A stretch of DNA of 64,000 nt from an uncultured Roseobacter sp. (GCF_947492555.1 NZ_CANLNE010000002.1:111001-175000), one strand, 5' to 3'; counted from the first letter of the stretch, positions 17,710 to 26,940 are shown. Made by a program: numbers and translations. Notes: generated by a model not told the origin, from the letters alone.

Positions 17710-18078
17710 TCAGGCCGTGCAGCAGTTCGCCACGGCAATCTTCTCAAAGAGATGTGGTGCGGTGACGGCACTGGATGGATAGTGGCTGAGTGCGTTCTGA
17801 AATTCGGGGTTTGTGAACGCCGCGCGGAAATCAGCGACCGAGTCCCAGATGGCATAATTCAAGTACATAGCGCTGTCGCCAACAGCCTTGTGCAGCTGTG
17901 TGCTGATGTAGCCGGGCTGTTTTTTCATCCAAAGCGCGTCATCTTTCCAGGCCGCAACCAACGCGTCCTGATCTTTGGCATCAACAGTGAACAGGTTGAC
18001 CAGAACGACCGGGCCAGCGTCGACGCCAAGTTGCTGATCGATCGGACACTCGGGATCGAGGGGTTTGAATGTGACCAT
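17710..18078 (-). CDS. Antibiotic biosynthesis monooxygenase (ABM) domain protein
   Basis: A 122-residue protein with the ferredoxin-like ABM fold pattern: VVLVNLFTVDAKDQDALVAAW, then PGYISTQLHKAVGDSAMYLNYAIWDSVADFRAAF. Family members oxidise small aromatic or quinone substrates or degrade haem, but substrate cannot be told from sequence. The C-terminus ends CCTA. It is transcribed divergently from a MarR regulator across a 97-bp region with two inverted repeats, so it is probably repressed by that regulator and induced by a small phenolic or reactive compound. Confidence 0.8.
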   Translation of the reverse strand: MVTFKPLDPECPIDQQLGVDAGPVVLVNLFTVDAKDQDALVAAWKDDALWMKKQPGYISTQLHKAVGDSAMYLNYAIWDSVADFRAAFTNPEFQNALSHYPSSAVTAPHLFEKIAVANCCTA

Positions 18079-18116
18079 GTGTATTGCTCCACAACAGGGT
18101 AAAGTTGGTGATATGT

Positions 18117-18128
18117 TGTCAATTTTGA
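18117..18128. promoter_or_regulatory. Candidate MarR operator 1
   Basis: GTCAA-TT-TTGAC is a perfect short inverted repeat between the ABM and MarR genes. It shares the half-site TTGAC with the second repeat about 15 bp away. Confidence 0.45.
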
Positions 18129-18140
18129 CTACTAACTAAT

Positions 18141-18158
18141 TTGACAATGTGTTGTCAA
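18141..18158. promoter_or_regulatory. Candidate MarR operator 2
   Basis: TTGACAATGTGTTGTCAA is a 7-bp perfect inverted repeat with a 4-bp spacer, ending 17 bp before the marR start codon. Size and AT content suit a MarR dimer site. Confidence 0.6.
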
Positions 18159-18175
18159 TAAAATAGGCAACCGAC

Positions 18176-18646
18176 ATGACGGATGAAAAATGGACCGAGG
18201 CCGGAGAAGCGGTGACCGCGCTGATACTGGATGTGTTCCGGCTGAATGGTCGGTTGCAGCTCACCGGTGACCGGCTTGTTGCCGAACTGGGATTGACCAG
18301 CGCGCGCTGGCAGATTCTTGGCGCCATCGCTCAGGCAGAAAAGCCAGAACCCGTTGCGTGGCATGCGCGAAACATGGGCGTTCACCGACAAGGCGTACAA
18401 CGCATCATAAATGAGCTGGCAAGCGAAGGAATTGTTGAGTTCCGGCCGAACCCCCAACACAAGCGCGCAAATCTGGTCATTCTGACACCTACGGGCGAAG
18501 ACCTGTACGAAGCGGCGATTGCGTTACAAATCCCTTGGGTGAATGAGCTGTCAAAAGGTCTTTCGCCTGAAGAAATCTCGATTGCGCAACAAGTGATCGG
18601 CCAGCTGAAAGCGCGCTTGCTAGAAGCCTCTAATTCCCAAAGCTGA
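18176..18646 (+). CDS. MarR-family transcriptional regulator
   Basis: A 156-residue winged-helix regulator. The DNA-binding part includes LGLTSARWQILGAIAQ, HARNMGVHRQGVQRIINELASEGIVEFRPNPQHKRANLVILTPTGEDLYE, the usual recognition helix and wing with the Arg at its tip. N- and C-terminal helices form the dimer. It is divergent from the ABM monooxygenase gene and two TTGAC inverted repeats lie between them, so it most likely represses both directions and is released by a small ligand. Confidence 0.88.
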   Translation: MTDEKWTEAGEAVTALILDVFRLNGRLQLTGDRLVAELGLTSARWQILGAIAQAEKPEPVAWHARNMGVHRQGVQRIINELASEGIVEFRPNPQHKRANLVILTPTGEDLYEAAIALQIPWVNELSKGLSPEEISIAQQVIGQLKARLLEASNSQS

Positions 18647-18866
18647 CATTCGTTCCAACCGCAGCATTCTGGAGGTATGGGCTCGTAGGGACTTCGGATG
18701 CGTTGCTGGCTCCGAACTTTTTACAACCCGTCGCTTGGCTGAGCTGGTCCAAACCGGTCGTTGATCATGATGAATGACTCTGCATCACAGCTTCCCCGAA
18801 AAGCATGGAGGCCAGCGGCAAAATCAACAACGGCAAAAGGGACTCAGCTTTGAGTGCAGACCTTCG

Positions 18867-19625
18867 TCACAGACATTCCCCGCCGTCAATGACAAGGGCA
18901 TGACCCGTCATGAATGTCGAACGATCGGACGCAAGGTAGACAATCGCATCCGCCATTTCCGCAACCGTGCCAAAGCGTCCCATCGGGATTTCGTCCGCGA
19001 TATAGGCCTCCAGCCTGTCGCGCCCGCCCATCTGGATCTCAAAGCCCTGGTTGAACGGCGTGTCGATAAAGCCCGGGCAGAGGGCGTTTACCCTTACATT
19101 GTCTTTACCGAAATCCTTGGCAATCTGCCGCGCCATCGCCACGGCGGCGTGTTTGGTTGTGGCATAGGCGATCATTTCGCTGTCATACTGCACACCCGAT
19201 CCCGAGGCCGTGATGATGATCGAGCCGCGCCGCGCCGGTTTCATATAGGCCATTGCGGCCTTGGCCGCGACAAAGTGAGAGCGCACATTCAACCGCCAGG
19301 ACGCGTCCATGTCATCGACCGTGACCTGTTCCAGGGTGCCTTCGATCTGAAGGCCGGGGTGCGAGTGCAGAACGTCCAGACGGCCATGTCGCGCCGCACA
19401 GGTGTCGATGGCCGCCATCAGATCTGCGTCGTCGCCCACATCCAGGGGAATGGCATGGGCGGTGCCCCCGTCGGCTGTTATCCGGTCCGCCACCGATTGC
19501 ACCGCATCTGCGTTGATATCGGCCAGCGTCACATCTGCCCCCTCGCGCGCCATCGCAATTGCGCCCGCGGCACCGATGCCGGAGGCAGCACCCGTGACAA
19601 AGGCGACCTTGTCTTTCAGAAGCAT
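18867..19625 (-). CDS. Short-chain dehydrogenase/reductase (SDR)
   Basis: A 252-residue NAD(P)-dependent oxidoreductase. Visible elements are the cofactor loop TGAASGIGAAG, Asp after the second strand (VTLADINAD, favouring NAD), the catalytic Ser in IIITASGSGV, and YATTK. The C-terminus ends GHALVIDGGECL, as in classical SDRs. Oddly, the NNAG motif is replaced by LHSHPGLQIEG, so the structural Asn of that motif is missing. It is the last gene of the potABCD-like operon, 13 bp after the permease, suggesting it oxidises the imported compound or a derivative. Confidence 0.88.
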   Translation of the reverse strand: MLLKDKVAFVTGAASGIGAAGAIAMAREGADVTLADINADAVQSVADRITADGGTAHAIPLDVGDDADLMAAIDTCAARHGRLDVLHSHPGLQIEGTLEQVTVDDMDASWRLNVRSHFVAAKAAMAYMKPARRGSIIITASGSGVQYDSEMIAYATTKHAAVAMARQIAKDFGKDNVRVNALCPGFIDTPFNQGFEIQMGGRDRLEAYIADEIPMGRFGTVAEMADAIVYLASDRSTFMTGHALVIDGGECL

Positions 19626-19638
19626 GGGGCGTGTCCTT

Positions 19639-20451
19639 TCATTTGCGATCTCCCCGTCGCAGGATCAGCTGCGCCACAATTAGCAGGAGGAGCGAGGCGA
19701 GCATCACCATTGTGCCAATGGCATTGATCTCCGGCGTTACACCGCGCCGGATGGACGAGAAGATATAGATTGGCAGGGTTGTCTCGGAACCGGCCACAAA
19801 GAAGGCGATGATGAAATCATCAAAACTGAAGGTGAAGCTGAGCAGGAACCCCGCCAGCACCGCAGGCGCGATCAATGGCAGAGTCACCTGACGAAAGGTT
19901 CCGAGCGGCGTGGCATAGAGATCAGCGGAGGCTTCGCCCAGCGACTTTTCCAGTGTGCCCAGCCGCGCGCGCACGATGATGATGACCAGCGCCATCGTGA
20001 ACATCGTGTGGGCCGCGATCAGCGACCCCCTGCCCATGGAAAGCCTGGGCGCGCCCTCTGCGTCCCCCCACAGGTTTTCGATCCATGGGTTCATCACATC
20101 AAAGACGGTCACCAGTGCGATCAGGGTCGCGATGCCGATCACGATGCCCGGGATCATCACCGCGATATAGATCAGCGCGTCGAAAATGGCGCGGGCCGGG
20201 CCGCGCAGCCCCTGCAGGCCGACCGCCGCCAGGGTGCCGAGGATACTGGCCAGGGTTGCCGTGATGAATGCGACGATCAGGCTGGTCTCCAGCGCGTCCA
20301 TCACAAAGGGGTTGTTCAGTGCGCGCCCATACCACTGGACCGAAAAGCCCTGGAAGTCGCTAGCATGCCGGCCCGCATTGAAACTGAACAGCGCGATGAT
20401 TGCGATGGGTGCGTAAAGGAACACATAGACGACAAGGGAATACAGTCTCAT
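19639..20451 (-). CDS. ABC transporter permease, PotC type
   Basis: A 270-residue inner-membrane permease with about six hydrophobic segments and the cytoplasmic EAA loop ASADLYATPLGTFRQVTLPLIAPAVLAGF, which docks on the ATPase. The family imports spermidine, putrescine or related cationic solutes. It follows the PotB-type permease by 9 bp. Substrate cannot be fixed from sequence. Confidence 0.92.
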   Translation of the reverse strand: MRLYSLVVYVFLYAPIAIIALFSFNAGRHASDFQGFSVQWYGRALNNPFVMDALETSLIVAFITATLASILGTLAAVGLQGLRGPARAIFDALIYIAVMIPGIVIGIATLIALVTVFDVMNPWIENLWGDAEGAPRLSMGRGSLIAAHTMFTMALVIIIVRARLGTLEKSLGEASADLYATPLGTFRQVTLPLIAPAVLAGFLLSFTFSFDDFIIAFFVAGSETTLPIYIFSSIRRGVTPEINAIGTMVMLASLLLLIVAQLILRRGDRK

Positions 20452-20460
20452 GGCTGGCCC

Positions 20461-21312
20461 TCACATCACCGCGACATCTTCGCGGCCAGTCTGAAGCCGC
20501 GCGATGAGGCGCATGTAAATTGTGACGGTGATCAGCATGATGACGATCAGTGTGAAGGCAACCGCCGAGCCATAAGCCCAGTTGCGTGACTGCAGGAAGA
20601 GGTCCACCAGCGCGTTTCCGACAAAGAATACTTTGCCCCCGCCAAGCAGCGCGGGGATCAGAAACTCTCCCATCAGCAGGATAAAGACGAGCATGCAGCC
20701 GGTCGCCACACCCGGAACCGACAGCGGCAGCGTCACCCTGAGAAAGGTCGTAGCCGGGCGGGCACCAAGGTCGCTGGAGGCCTCAAGCAGCCGCATGTCC
20801 AGACGGTCGAGCGCGACATAGATCGGAAAGACCATCAGCGGCAGGTAGCCGTAGATGATACCGATGGTGACGGCAAAGGGCGTATAGATCAGCCTGACGT
20901 TTTCAATGCCGATGCTGCCCAGCAGCGCCGGGATCCCCTGTCCGCCCAGAATGTAAATCCAGGCGTAGCTGCGGATCAGGATCGAGGTCCAGAACGGCAC
21001 GATGACCAAAACCAGCAGCAGGGTTTTCCATTTCGGGCTGGTCCTGACCGCCAGCTGATAAGCCAGTGGATAGGCGATCAGCAGGGCGGCGAGCGTGCCA
21101 AGCGGTGCGAGGATCAGCGTATTTTTGAACGCCGTCCACCGCGCCGGAAGGTTGGCATATTGCTCCAGCGTAAAGGCGGGGACATAGCCGCCCGACGGCC
21201 CCCGCTCGCCAAAGCTGAACACGAAAACGAACGAGAGCGGCAGCACGAGCATCACGAGAAGCAGCGCACCCGAGGGGGCGATCAGCAACCAGTTCCGCGC
21301 GCGCTGCGTCAT
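20461..21312 (-). CDS. ABC transporter permease, PotB type
   Basis: A 283-residue permease with six hydrophobic segments and the EAA loop EASSDLGARPATTFLRVTLPLSVPGVATG. It pairs with the PotC-type protein to form the channel. It follows the binding-protein gene by 15 bp. The residues WKTLLLVLVIVPFWTSILIRSYAW are typical of PotB/spermidine permeases. Confidence 0.92.
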   Translation of the reverse strand: MTQRARNWLLIAPSGALLLVMLVLPLSFVFVFSFGERGPSGGYVPAFTLEQYANLPARWTAFKNTLILAPLGTLAALLIAYPLAYQLAVRTSPKWKTLLLVLVIVPFWTSILIRSYAWIYILGGQGIPALLGSIGIENVRLIYTPFAVTIGIIYGYLPLMVFPIYVALDRLDMRLLEASSDLGARPATTFLRVTLPLSVPGVATGCMLVFILLMGEFLIPALLGGGKVFFVGNALVDLFLQSRNWAYGSAVAFTLIVIMLITVTIYMRLIARLQTGREDVAVM

Positions 21313-21327
21313 TCCCGTTCGCCCGCC

Positions 21328-22479
21328 TCAGGCCGACTTGAAGCGCGCGAGAAGTTCGGCGCGGTTCGGATCGGTCAGCGTTGCCGCCGCCCCGAATTCG
21401 AGCGCATCGAGCTTTTCGGCTGCCGGATAGAGGATCGGATCGTTCAGTATCTCTTCGGGCAGCAGTGCATTGGTGCGGCTGTCGGCAACAGGATAGCCAT
21501 GCGCCAGAACCTCGCGCGCGTTCACGTCCGGGTCGAGCATGAAATTGATCAGCGCATAAGCGGCTTCTTTGTGCGGCGCGCCTTTCGGAATGGCATAATA
21601 GTCGCTCCACAGCTCGCCGCCCTCTTTTCCCAGTGCGAAGGCGATCTCGGGGATATCGGTGTTGAGCTGCTTGCCATCACCGGTCCAGCAGATCGTCAGC
21701 CAGGCATCGCCTGAGCGCATGGCCGGCTGATAATCTGACGTGATCGCAAAGAGATGCGGTTTGACGTCGATCAGCAGTTTCTCTGCATCCGCCAGTTCTG
21801 CCTCGTCGACAGAATTGAACGAATAGCCGTGATAGTTCAGCGCGGCACCGATGGTGGTGAGCTGATAGTCATGCACCATCGTCCGGCCCGAATAATCATC
21901 CATCGTGCGGTCAAAGAACTGCTTCCAGCTGTCGAACGCCTTGCCACCGTTGTGGGAGGTATTGATCGCCATACCGGTCGTGCCCCAGTTCTTGGGCACC
22001 GCATAAACGACGCCGTCGACGATGCCCGCATCCGAGAAACGGGCGTCAAAGGCGGCCGGGTCGTAGTTTGGCAATTTGGACAGATCGAGCGGTTCAATCA
22101 GGTCCTCTTCCACATAGGTCGTGATCGTGTAGTTCGTGGGCACATACACGTCCCAGCCGGACCCGCCGGCCTGCAGTTTGGCCAGCATTTCCTCGTTCGA
22201 GCCAAAGACGTTGACCTGAACCGCAGCACCGGTTTTGTCTGTGAAGGCGTCAAAATTGGCCTGATCGTGATAGTTCGGCCAGGTCGCGAGGATCGCGCGG
22301 TCACCGATATCCTGGGCGAAGGCCGGACGCGGCCGCAGCCCCGGGACCGCAGCCCCCATAACCGCCGTTGCAGCGCCAAGACCGGTCACGTGCAGAAAGT
22401 GCCTGCGTGTGACCGAGCCTTTCTCGTAGCGGCGCAGTTCTTCCATGAATTTCTTTTTGGAAATTGTGTCGTTTGTCAT
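21328..22479 (-). CDS. Periplasmic spermidine/putrescine-type binding protein with Tat signal
   Basis: A 383-residue solute-binding protein. The N-terminus has a twin-arginine signal (TRRHFLHVTG at about residue 25) followed by a hydrophobic stretch and a probable cleavage near PAFA-QD, so it is exported folded. The mature part shows the PotD pattern: NYHDQANFDAFTDKTGAAVQVNVFGSNEEMLAKLQAG, DVYVPTNYTI and the late segment INFMLDPDVNAREVLAHGYPVAD. It delivers substrate to the PotBC-type permeases. It lies 28 bp behind the ATPase gene. Confidence 0.92.
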   Translation of the reverse strand: MTNDTISKKKFMEELRRYEKGSVTRRHFLHVTGLGAATAVMGAAVPGLRPRPAFAQDIGDRAILATWPNYHDQANFDAFTDKTGAAVQVNVFGSNEEMLAKLQAGGSGWDVYVPTNYTITTYVEEDLIEPLDLSKLPNYDPAAFDARFSDAGIVDGVVYAVPKNWGTTGMAINTSHNGGKAFDSWKQFFDRTMDDYSGRTMVHDYQLTTIGAALNYHGYSFNSVDEAELADAEKLLIDVKPHLFAITSDYQPAMRSGDAWLTICWTGDGKQLNTDIPEIAFALGKEGGELWSDYYAIPKGAPHKEAAYALINFMLDPDVNAREVLAHGYPVADSRTNALLPEEILNDPILYPAAEKLDALEFGAAATLTDPNRAELLARFKSA

Positions 22480-22507
22480 GTCGTTCTCCCGTTGGCAGGT
22501 GTCATGG

Positions 22508-23626
22508 TCAATCCGCCCTCAGGATCAGGGCGGCGTCTGGGTTCCAGGCGATGTAAGCCTGTGTGCCGGCATCCAGTGGCGGTTCGCGGTCCTCGGCCCG
22601 CCGGGAGGCGAGGACAATAAAAGTGCCGATCTCGTCATGTCGCACCACGTATTCGGTATGTTCTCCAAGAAATATCCGGTTCTGAACGGTGACCGGATGG
22701 CCGCCGTCAAGCGGGCTGCGCGAGATGTTGATCTGTTCGGGCCGCAGGCTGAGCGTGCCGGTGGCCCCCTCTTCGATGCCCGGGCCGGCCTGCCCGAAGA
22801 AGCTGTGCCCCGACACGCCGGTGAAATCCGCGCGCCCGTCCGTGATGCGCCCGATGCGGCCTTCGAGAAAATTCGAAGAGCCCACGAAATCAGCAACATA
22901 GCGCGATGCGGGGGCATCATAGAGCTCTCTGGGCGTGCCGATCTGCACGATACGCCCGTCGCGCATCACGCAGATCCGATCTGACAGGGACAGCGCCTCT
23001 TCCTGGTCGTGGGTGACCAGAATGAAGGTGATGCCAAGCTGGCGCTGAAGGTCCTGCAGCTCAATCTGCATGGCCTTTCTGAGCTTGCGGTCGAGCGCTG
23101 CCAGCGGCTCGTCCAGCAGCAGAAGTTTCGGTTCATTGACGATGGCGCGCGCCAGGGCCACGCGCTGTTGCTGACCACCCGACATCTCCCAGATGCGCCG
23201 CGCGCCGAAATCTCCCAGCCGGACGACATCCAGTGTCCGCGAGACCTTTTCCGCGATCTCTACGCGCGAAAGCCTGGGCCGGCGCTGGCGCAACCCATAG
23301 GCCACGTTGTCAAAAACGCTGAGATGCGGAAACAGAGCATAGCTCTGAAAAACCATGTTCACCGGACGTCGGAAAGGTTCGAGGGTGTTCACCACCGCGC
23401 CGTCGATCAGAACCTCGCCGTCGCTCGGCGTCTCGAACCCCGCCAGCATGCGCAGCGCGGTCGTCTTGCCGCATCCCGACGGGCCGAGGAACGACAGGAA
23501 TTCACCGGGCGCCACACTGAGGTTCAGATCGCGTGCGGCCTCGACATCGCCAAAGCGTTTTGAGACGTGCCGCAGCTCGGCGACCACCTGGGACAGGTCG
23601 GTCTGCACAATCGACTCATATTTCAT
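22508..23626 (-). CDS. ABC transporter ATP-binding protein, PotA type
   Basis: A 372-residue ATPase energising the importer. Walker A is GPSGCGKTT, the Q-loop is in MVFQSYALFPH, the signature is MSGGQQQRVALARA, Walker B is LLLLDEPLAALD, and the switch His is in ILVTHDQEEA. A C-terminal TOBE-like regulatory domain (SLRPEQINIS region) follows. ATG at 23626 is chosen since it matches the family start; a longer frame extends into the control region. It is the first gene of the operon and is divergent from a LuxR-type regulator. Confidence 0.94.
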   Translation of the reverse strand: MKYESIVQTDLSQVVAELRHVSKRFGDVEAARDLNLSVAPGEFLSFLGPSGCGKTTALRMLAGFETPSDGEVLIDGAVVNTLEPFRRPVNMVFQSYALFPHLSVFDNVAYGLRQRRPRLSRVEIAEKVSRTLDVVRLGDFGARRIWEMSGGQQQRVALARAIVNEPKLLLLDEPLAALDRKLRKAMQIELQDLQRQLGITFILVTHDQEEALSLSDRICVMRDGRIVQIGTPRELYDAPASRYVADFVGSSNFLEGRIGRITDGRADFTGVSGHSFFGQAGPGIEEGATGTLSLRPEQINISRSPLDGGHPVTVQNRIFLGEHTEYVVRHDEIGTFIVLASRRAEDREPPLDAGTQAYIAWNPDAALILRAD

Positions 23627-23669
23627 ATTCGAGGCATCTGAGATCAAACATCCACCTGTAAGCCATATG

Positions 23670-23682
23670 TTGGCATAGCCAA
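23670..23682. promoter_or_regulatory. Inverted repeat in the potA/luxR control region
   Basis: TTGGC-ATA-GCCAA is a perfect inverted repeat in the 140-bp divergent region between the ABC operon and the LuxR-type gene, at a place where a regulator of both could bind. Confidence 0.3.
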
Positions 23683-23766
23683 TCGTCCGTCGATCCGTGC
23701 CGTTGTGTAAATATACCGAATGTAATAGAAGAGAATGTATATAACGGATGAAATGGGTTGCTGCAG

Positions 23767-24573
23767 ATGGAGTGGGTCGAACATGCGGCATGTCTTGTCG
23801 AAACGCTTAAGACACCGCGGTTTCCCGGCGCCCTGGCCGAGGCGCTTCAGGCGGTCGCACCCTATGACTACACGGTGATCTTCGGGTATGTCGGGTCGTC
23901 GAAACCTCTGGCGCTTTACGACGACTTCACGCCGAAGAGGCATCGGCTGCATGTCACCGAATATCTGGAAGGCCCCTATCTGCTGGACCCCTTCTTTCTG
24001 GCGACCATCGACGACACCGAAGAGGGCCTTTGGCGGTTGCGGGAGATAGCCCCGGACCGATTTTATCAAGGCGAATACTATCGCAGCTACTATGGCCAAA
24101 CCGGACTTGCCGAGGAGATCGGCTTTCTAGTCCATGCCGACCGCCGCTTGAACGTCGTAATCTCGCTCATGCGCAAGCAAAAGCGGTTCTCAAGTGCCGA
24201 GATCCGGGCGTTGAAGCGCATCTGGCCGATCATCCGTGCAACATCAGAAGCGCATTGGCGAGGCTTCGCGCGTGACGACGAGGACGGTGAACAACAGACG
24301 CGGGAAGAACGCATAGAACAGGCCTTTCACTCGATCGGACAAGGCGTGCTGACCCCGCGCGAAAGGGAAGTCGTTGAAATGACGCTCAGAGGCCATTCCG
24401 CCGAGGCCACCGGTAATGAACTCGGGATCTCCCCCGGAACCGTCCGAATTCACCGGCGCAACATTTACGTGAAACTGCGGATCGGTTCGCAGGGCGAACT
24501 ATTCTCGCTATTCATTAACGCGATCCTGAACGATCGTGCCGACAATGCCACGCGTGCAACAGCACTGCTATAG
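23767..24573 (+). CDS. LuxR-family regulator divergent from the ABC operon
   Basis: A 268-residue protein with an N-terminal sensory region (about residues 1-170, containing YYRSYYGQTGLAEEIGFLVH) and a C-terminal LuxR-type HTH, GVLTPREREVVEMTLRGHSAEATGNELGISPGTVRIHRRNIYVKL. The N-terminal region is not a clear acyl-homoserine-lactone domain, so a metabolite from the divergent transport/SDR operon is a more likely signal. ATG at 23767 is used; a TTG three codons earlier is also open. Confidence 0.82.
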   Translation: MEWVEHAACLVETLKTPRFPGALAEALQAVAPYDYTVIFGYVGSSKPLALYDDFTPKRHRLHVTEYLEGPYLLDPFFLATIDDTEEGLWRLREIAPDRFYQGEYYRSYYGQTGLAEEIGFLVHADRRLNVVISLMRKQKRFSSAEIRALKRIWPIIRATSEAHWRGFARDDEDGEQQTREERIEQAFHSIGQGVLTPREREVVEMTLRGHSAEATGNELGISPGTVRIHRRNIYVKLRIGSQGELFSLFINAILNDRADNATRATALL

Positions 24574-24700
24574 TCGAACGGCCGTTTACAAAACGCTGTC
24601 TCTTGCAGGACAAATGCGTCTGCGGTTTCTGCCTCTCACGGACCACTCCCAACATTGGGTTCCCGGTCTGGATGCTGCAGTCACAGCCTGCAATGAGTTC

Positions 24701-26137
24701 TCAAGCAAAACCTGCTTTGGACAAGCGCGCCCGCAGCTCATTCAGTTTATCGTAATCCCTCAGAGGAACACGATCCAGGTCCTTGATGCAGATTTCGGGC
24801 AGCATATTCCGACAGGTCTTGACCGCTTCGACAGCATTTTCTCGGCGTTCAAGTGCAACATGGCTGGCGGCTAAAACAAAGTGCGCGAAATACCACCGTG
24901 GCATTCGGTGGATCGCACGCTCTGCCCATTCGATTGCGGTCTCAAAACGTCCCGCCATGTAGTGCGCCAGTGCGAGGCCAGAAAAGCGGAAGAAGATACT
25001 TGGGTCGAGGGGATTGGAGCGGATGGCGATTTCCTGATTGGCAATGGCCTCTTCTGAGCGGCCAAGGATGCCGAGCAAAGTGCCAAGGCTGCCGTAGGCC
25101 AGCGAGCAGTTTGGGTTGAGGGCTACGGCGCGCTCCAAGGCTGCGAGGGACTCGTCGTACTTGAGCAAACCCCAGCAAGAAATTCCTAAAGCCCAGTGCG
25201 CGTATTCATTGCGGTCATCCAGCTGCGTCGCGCGCCGCGCCAGTGCATATGCCGTTTCCATTGCGGGCCGGACGTCGGGAACAAATCCCATGATGGCGAT
25301 GTGGTGGTTGATCAACGACAGGACCATGTTCGCCTCTGCGCTCTCCGGATCAATCGCCAAGGCGCGCTCCAGCAAGGTCTTGGCAGCAGCATAGCTTTCG
25401 GGAGTGAAATCATAGAGCAGATGCCAGGACCGCATTGTCAATTCCCAGACGGTCAGATCAGGGCGAGATGCGCGTTCGACAGGTTCTTGGATTGTACTCA
25501 GATGAACGGTTGTCTGGATAGACGCCACAACGTTGCGGGTGATCTCATCCTGCAAGTCAAAGACATCCTCAAGCTGCCCGTCATAGCGTTCGGACCAGAC
25601 ATGTCCGCCTGTGATGCCATCGATCAACTGCGCGGTGACACGCACCCGTTCACCCGACCGCCTGACACTACCTTCTAGGACAAACCGAACCCCCAGCTCC
25701 TCTGCAACGCGCCGGACATCGACGGATGTACCTTTATAGGTAAACGTGGTGTTGCGCGCGATAATGAAAAGCCAAGGGGAACGCGACAGGGCCGTGATGA
25801 TGTCGTCACTGATACCGTCTGAGAAGTATTCCTGTTCTAGGTCACCGGACATGTTTTCAAAAGCCAGCACTGCGATGGAGGGTTTTTCTGGCCGGACGGG
25901 GTTTTCAATGGGCAGATCATTGAGCGTGGTTGCTACAGGGATCAGCCTATCGCGCAGCTCCAACTTCGAGGATACCCCAAGTTTGCGGTAGATCGTGGCC
26001 AGATGCGTGCGCACCGTCGACGGCGCAAGACACAAGCGATCCGCGATCTGCTGATAGCTTTCGCCTTGCGCATAGTCCGCCGCAATTTGCGTTTCGCGGG
26101 TACTGAGCGTGCTTGTTTCGTCGGGTGTCTCGGTCAC
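24701..26137 (-). CDS. LuxR-type HTH fused to TolB-like and TPR regions
   Basis: A 478-residue fusion. Residues 1-70 hold a LuxR-type HTH (LSTRETQIAADYAQGESYQQIADRLCLAPSTVRTHLATIYRKL). Residues 85-210 resemble the TolB-like region of adenylate-cyclase-associated proteins (IAVLAFENMSGDLEQEYFSDGISDDIITALSR, FVLEGSVRR, HVWSERYD). The rest is TPR-like helical repeats (ALERAVALNPNCSLAYGSLGTLLGILGRSEEAI). No cyclase catalytic domain is present. Having the HTH at the N-terminus is unusual for LuxR proteins. It overlaps the preceding GAF gene by 4 bp and shares an almost identical HTH with it. Confidence 0.85.
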   Translation of the reverse strand: MTETPDETSTLSTRETQIAADYAQGESYQQIADRLCLAPSTVRTHLATIYRKLGVSSKLELRDRLIPVATTLNDLPIENPVRPEKPSIAVLAFENMSGDLEQEYFSDGISDDIITALSRSPWLFIIARNTTFTYKGTSVDVRRVAEELGVRFVLEGSVRRSGERVRVTAQLIDGITGGHVWSERYDGQLEDVFDLQDEITRNVVASIQTTVHLSTIQEPVERASRPDLTVWELTMRSWHLLYDFTPESYAAAKTLLERALAIDPESAEANMVLSLINHHIAIMGFVPDVRPAMETAYALARRATQLDDRNEYAHWALGISCWGLLKYDESLAALERAVALNPNCSLAYGSLGTLLGILGRSEEAIANQEIAIRSNPLDPSIFFRFSGLALAHYMAGRFETAIEWAERAIHRMPRWYFAHFVLAASHVALERRENAVEAVKTCRNMLPEICIKDLDRVPLRDYDKLNELRARLSKAGFA

Positions 26138-26940
26138 GAATGCGCCGCCTGTATCGCTCTGATCATGCGCGCATTCTCCAATGCGATCACGCTTTGGGCG
26201 GCAAACATCTGCGCAAGCCGAGTTGTGTCGTCAGAAAACGGACGCACTGTCTGGCGATAGATCGTGAATGCGCCGACCAACCTGTCACCGGCAAGCATAG
26301 GAATGGCAACAAAGGATCGCGCCCCGCCCAGATCCGCCGTGGCATAGCGCAAGGGGTCGTCCGTTTGGTAAACTGCCTCGGATTTGACGTCTATGATATT
26401 GATCACCGCGCGCAACTCGTCCATCCGGCCAAGTCCGGTCTCGGGGCTGACCGCAAAGACACCCTGATCGTCCAGCCACGTCTTAAACGGTTTCGGAATT
26501 CCGACAGCGTGATTGGCAAGAAACCTGCCGTCCTGCTGATACTCGAACAGGATACCAAACTCCGCATCGCAAAGTTCAAGTGCGTAGGTCAGGATCAATG
26601 GCATCACAGCAGTGAGATCACCTTGCGCCGCACTGATGATCCGCAACACTTCGCTCAGCGCTTTTTCCCGGCTGATCGCTTCCTCCAAGCTCAACGCCAA
26701 TTCCGAAACCACGGCGGCCATTTCCGACGAGCTGCGGGGTTGCTGTACTTCGCCATTCAGATGGGTTGCCAGTTCCAACTTTGAGGATACTTCCAGTTTG
26801 CGATAGATCGTCGCCAGATGGGTGCGCACTGTGGACGGTGCGATGCATAGCGTATCGGCGATTGTCTGATAGGTCTCCCCACCCGCATAAGAACGCGCGA
26901 TCTGCAATTCCCTTTGGCTGAGACCCGATTGTCCAGACAC
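26134..26940 (-). CDS. LuxR-type HTH fused to a GAF domain
   Basis: A 268-residue protein with an N-terminal LuxR HTH (LSQRELQIARSYAGGETYQTIADTLCIAPSTVRTHLATIYRKL) and a GAF sensor domain from about residue 90 (ISREKALSEVLRIISAAQGDLTAVMPLILTYALELCDAEFGILFEY to ARSFVAIPMLAGDRLVGAFTIYR). The GAF domain is of the kind found in two-component kinases, but no kinase part is present. It is the first gene of a two-gene unit with the TolB/TPR protein and a 4-bp overlap. Its ligand is unknown. Confidence 0.85.
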   Translation of the reverse strand: MSGQSGLSQRELQIARSYAGGETYQTIADTLCIAPSTVRTHLATIYRKLEVSSKLELATHLNGEVQQPRSSSEMAAVVSELALSLEEAISREKALSEVLRIISAAQGDLTAVMPLILTYALELCDAEFGILFEYQQDGRFLANHAVGIPKPFKTWLDDQGVFAVSPETGLGRMDELRAVINIIDVKSEAVYQTDDPLRYATADLGGARSFVAIPMLAGDRLVGAFTIYRQTVRPFSDDTTRLAQMFAAQSVIALENARMIRAIQAAHS

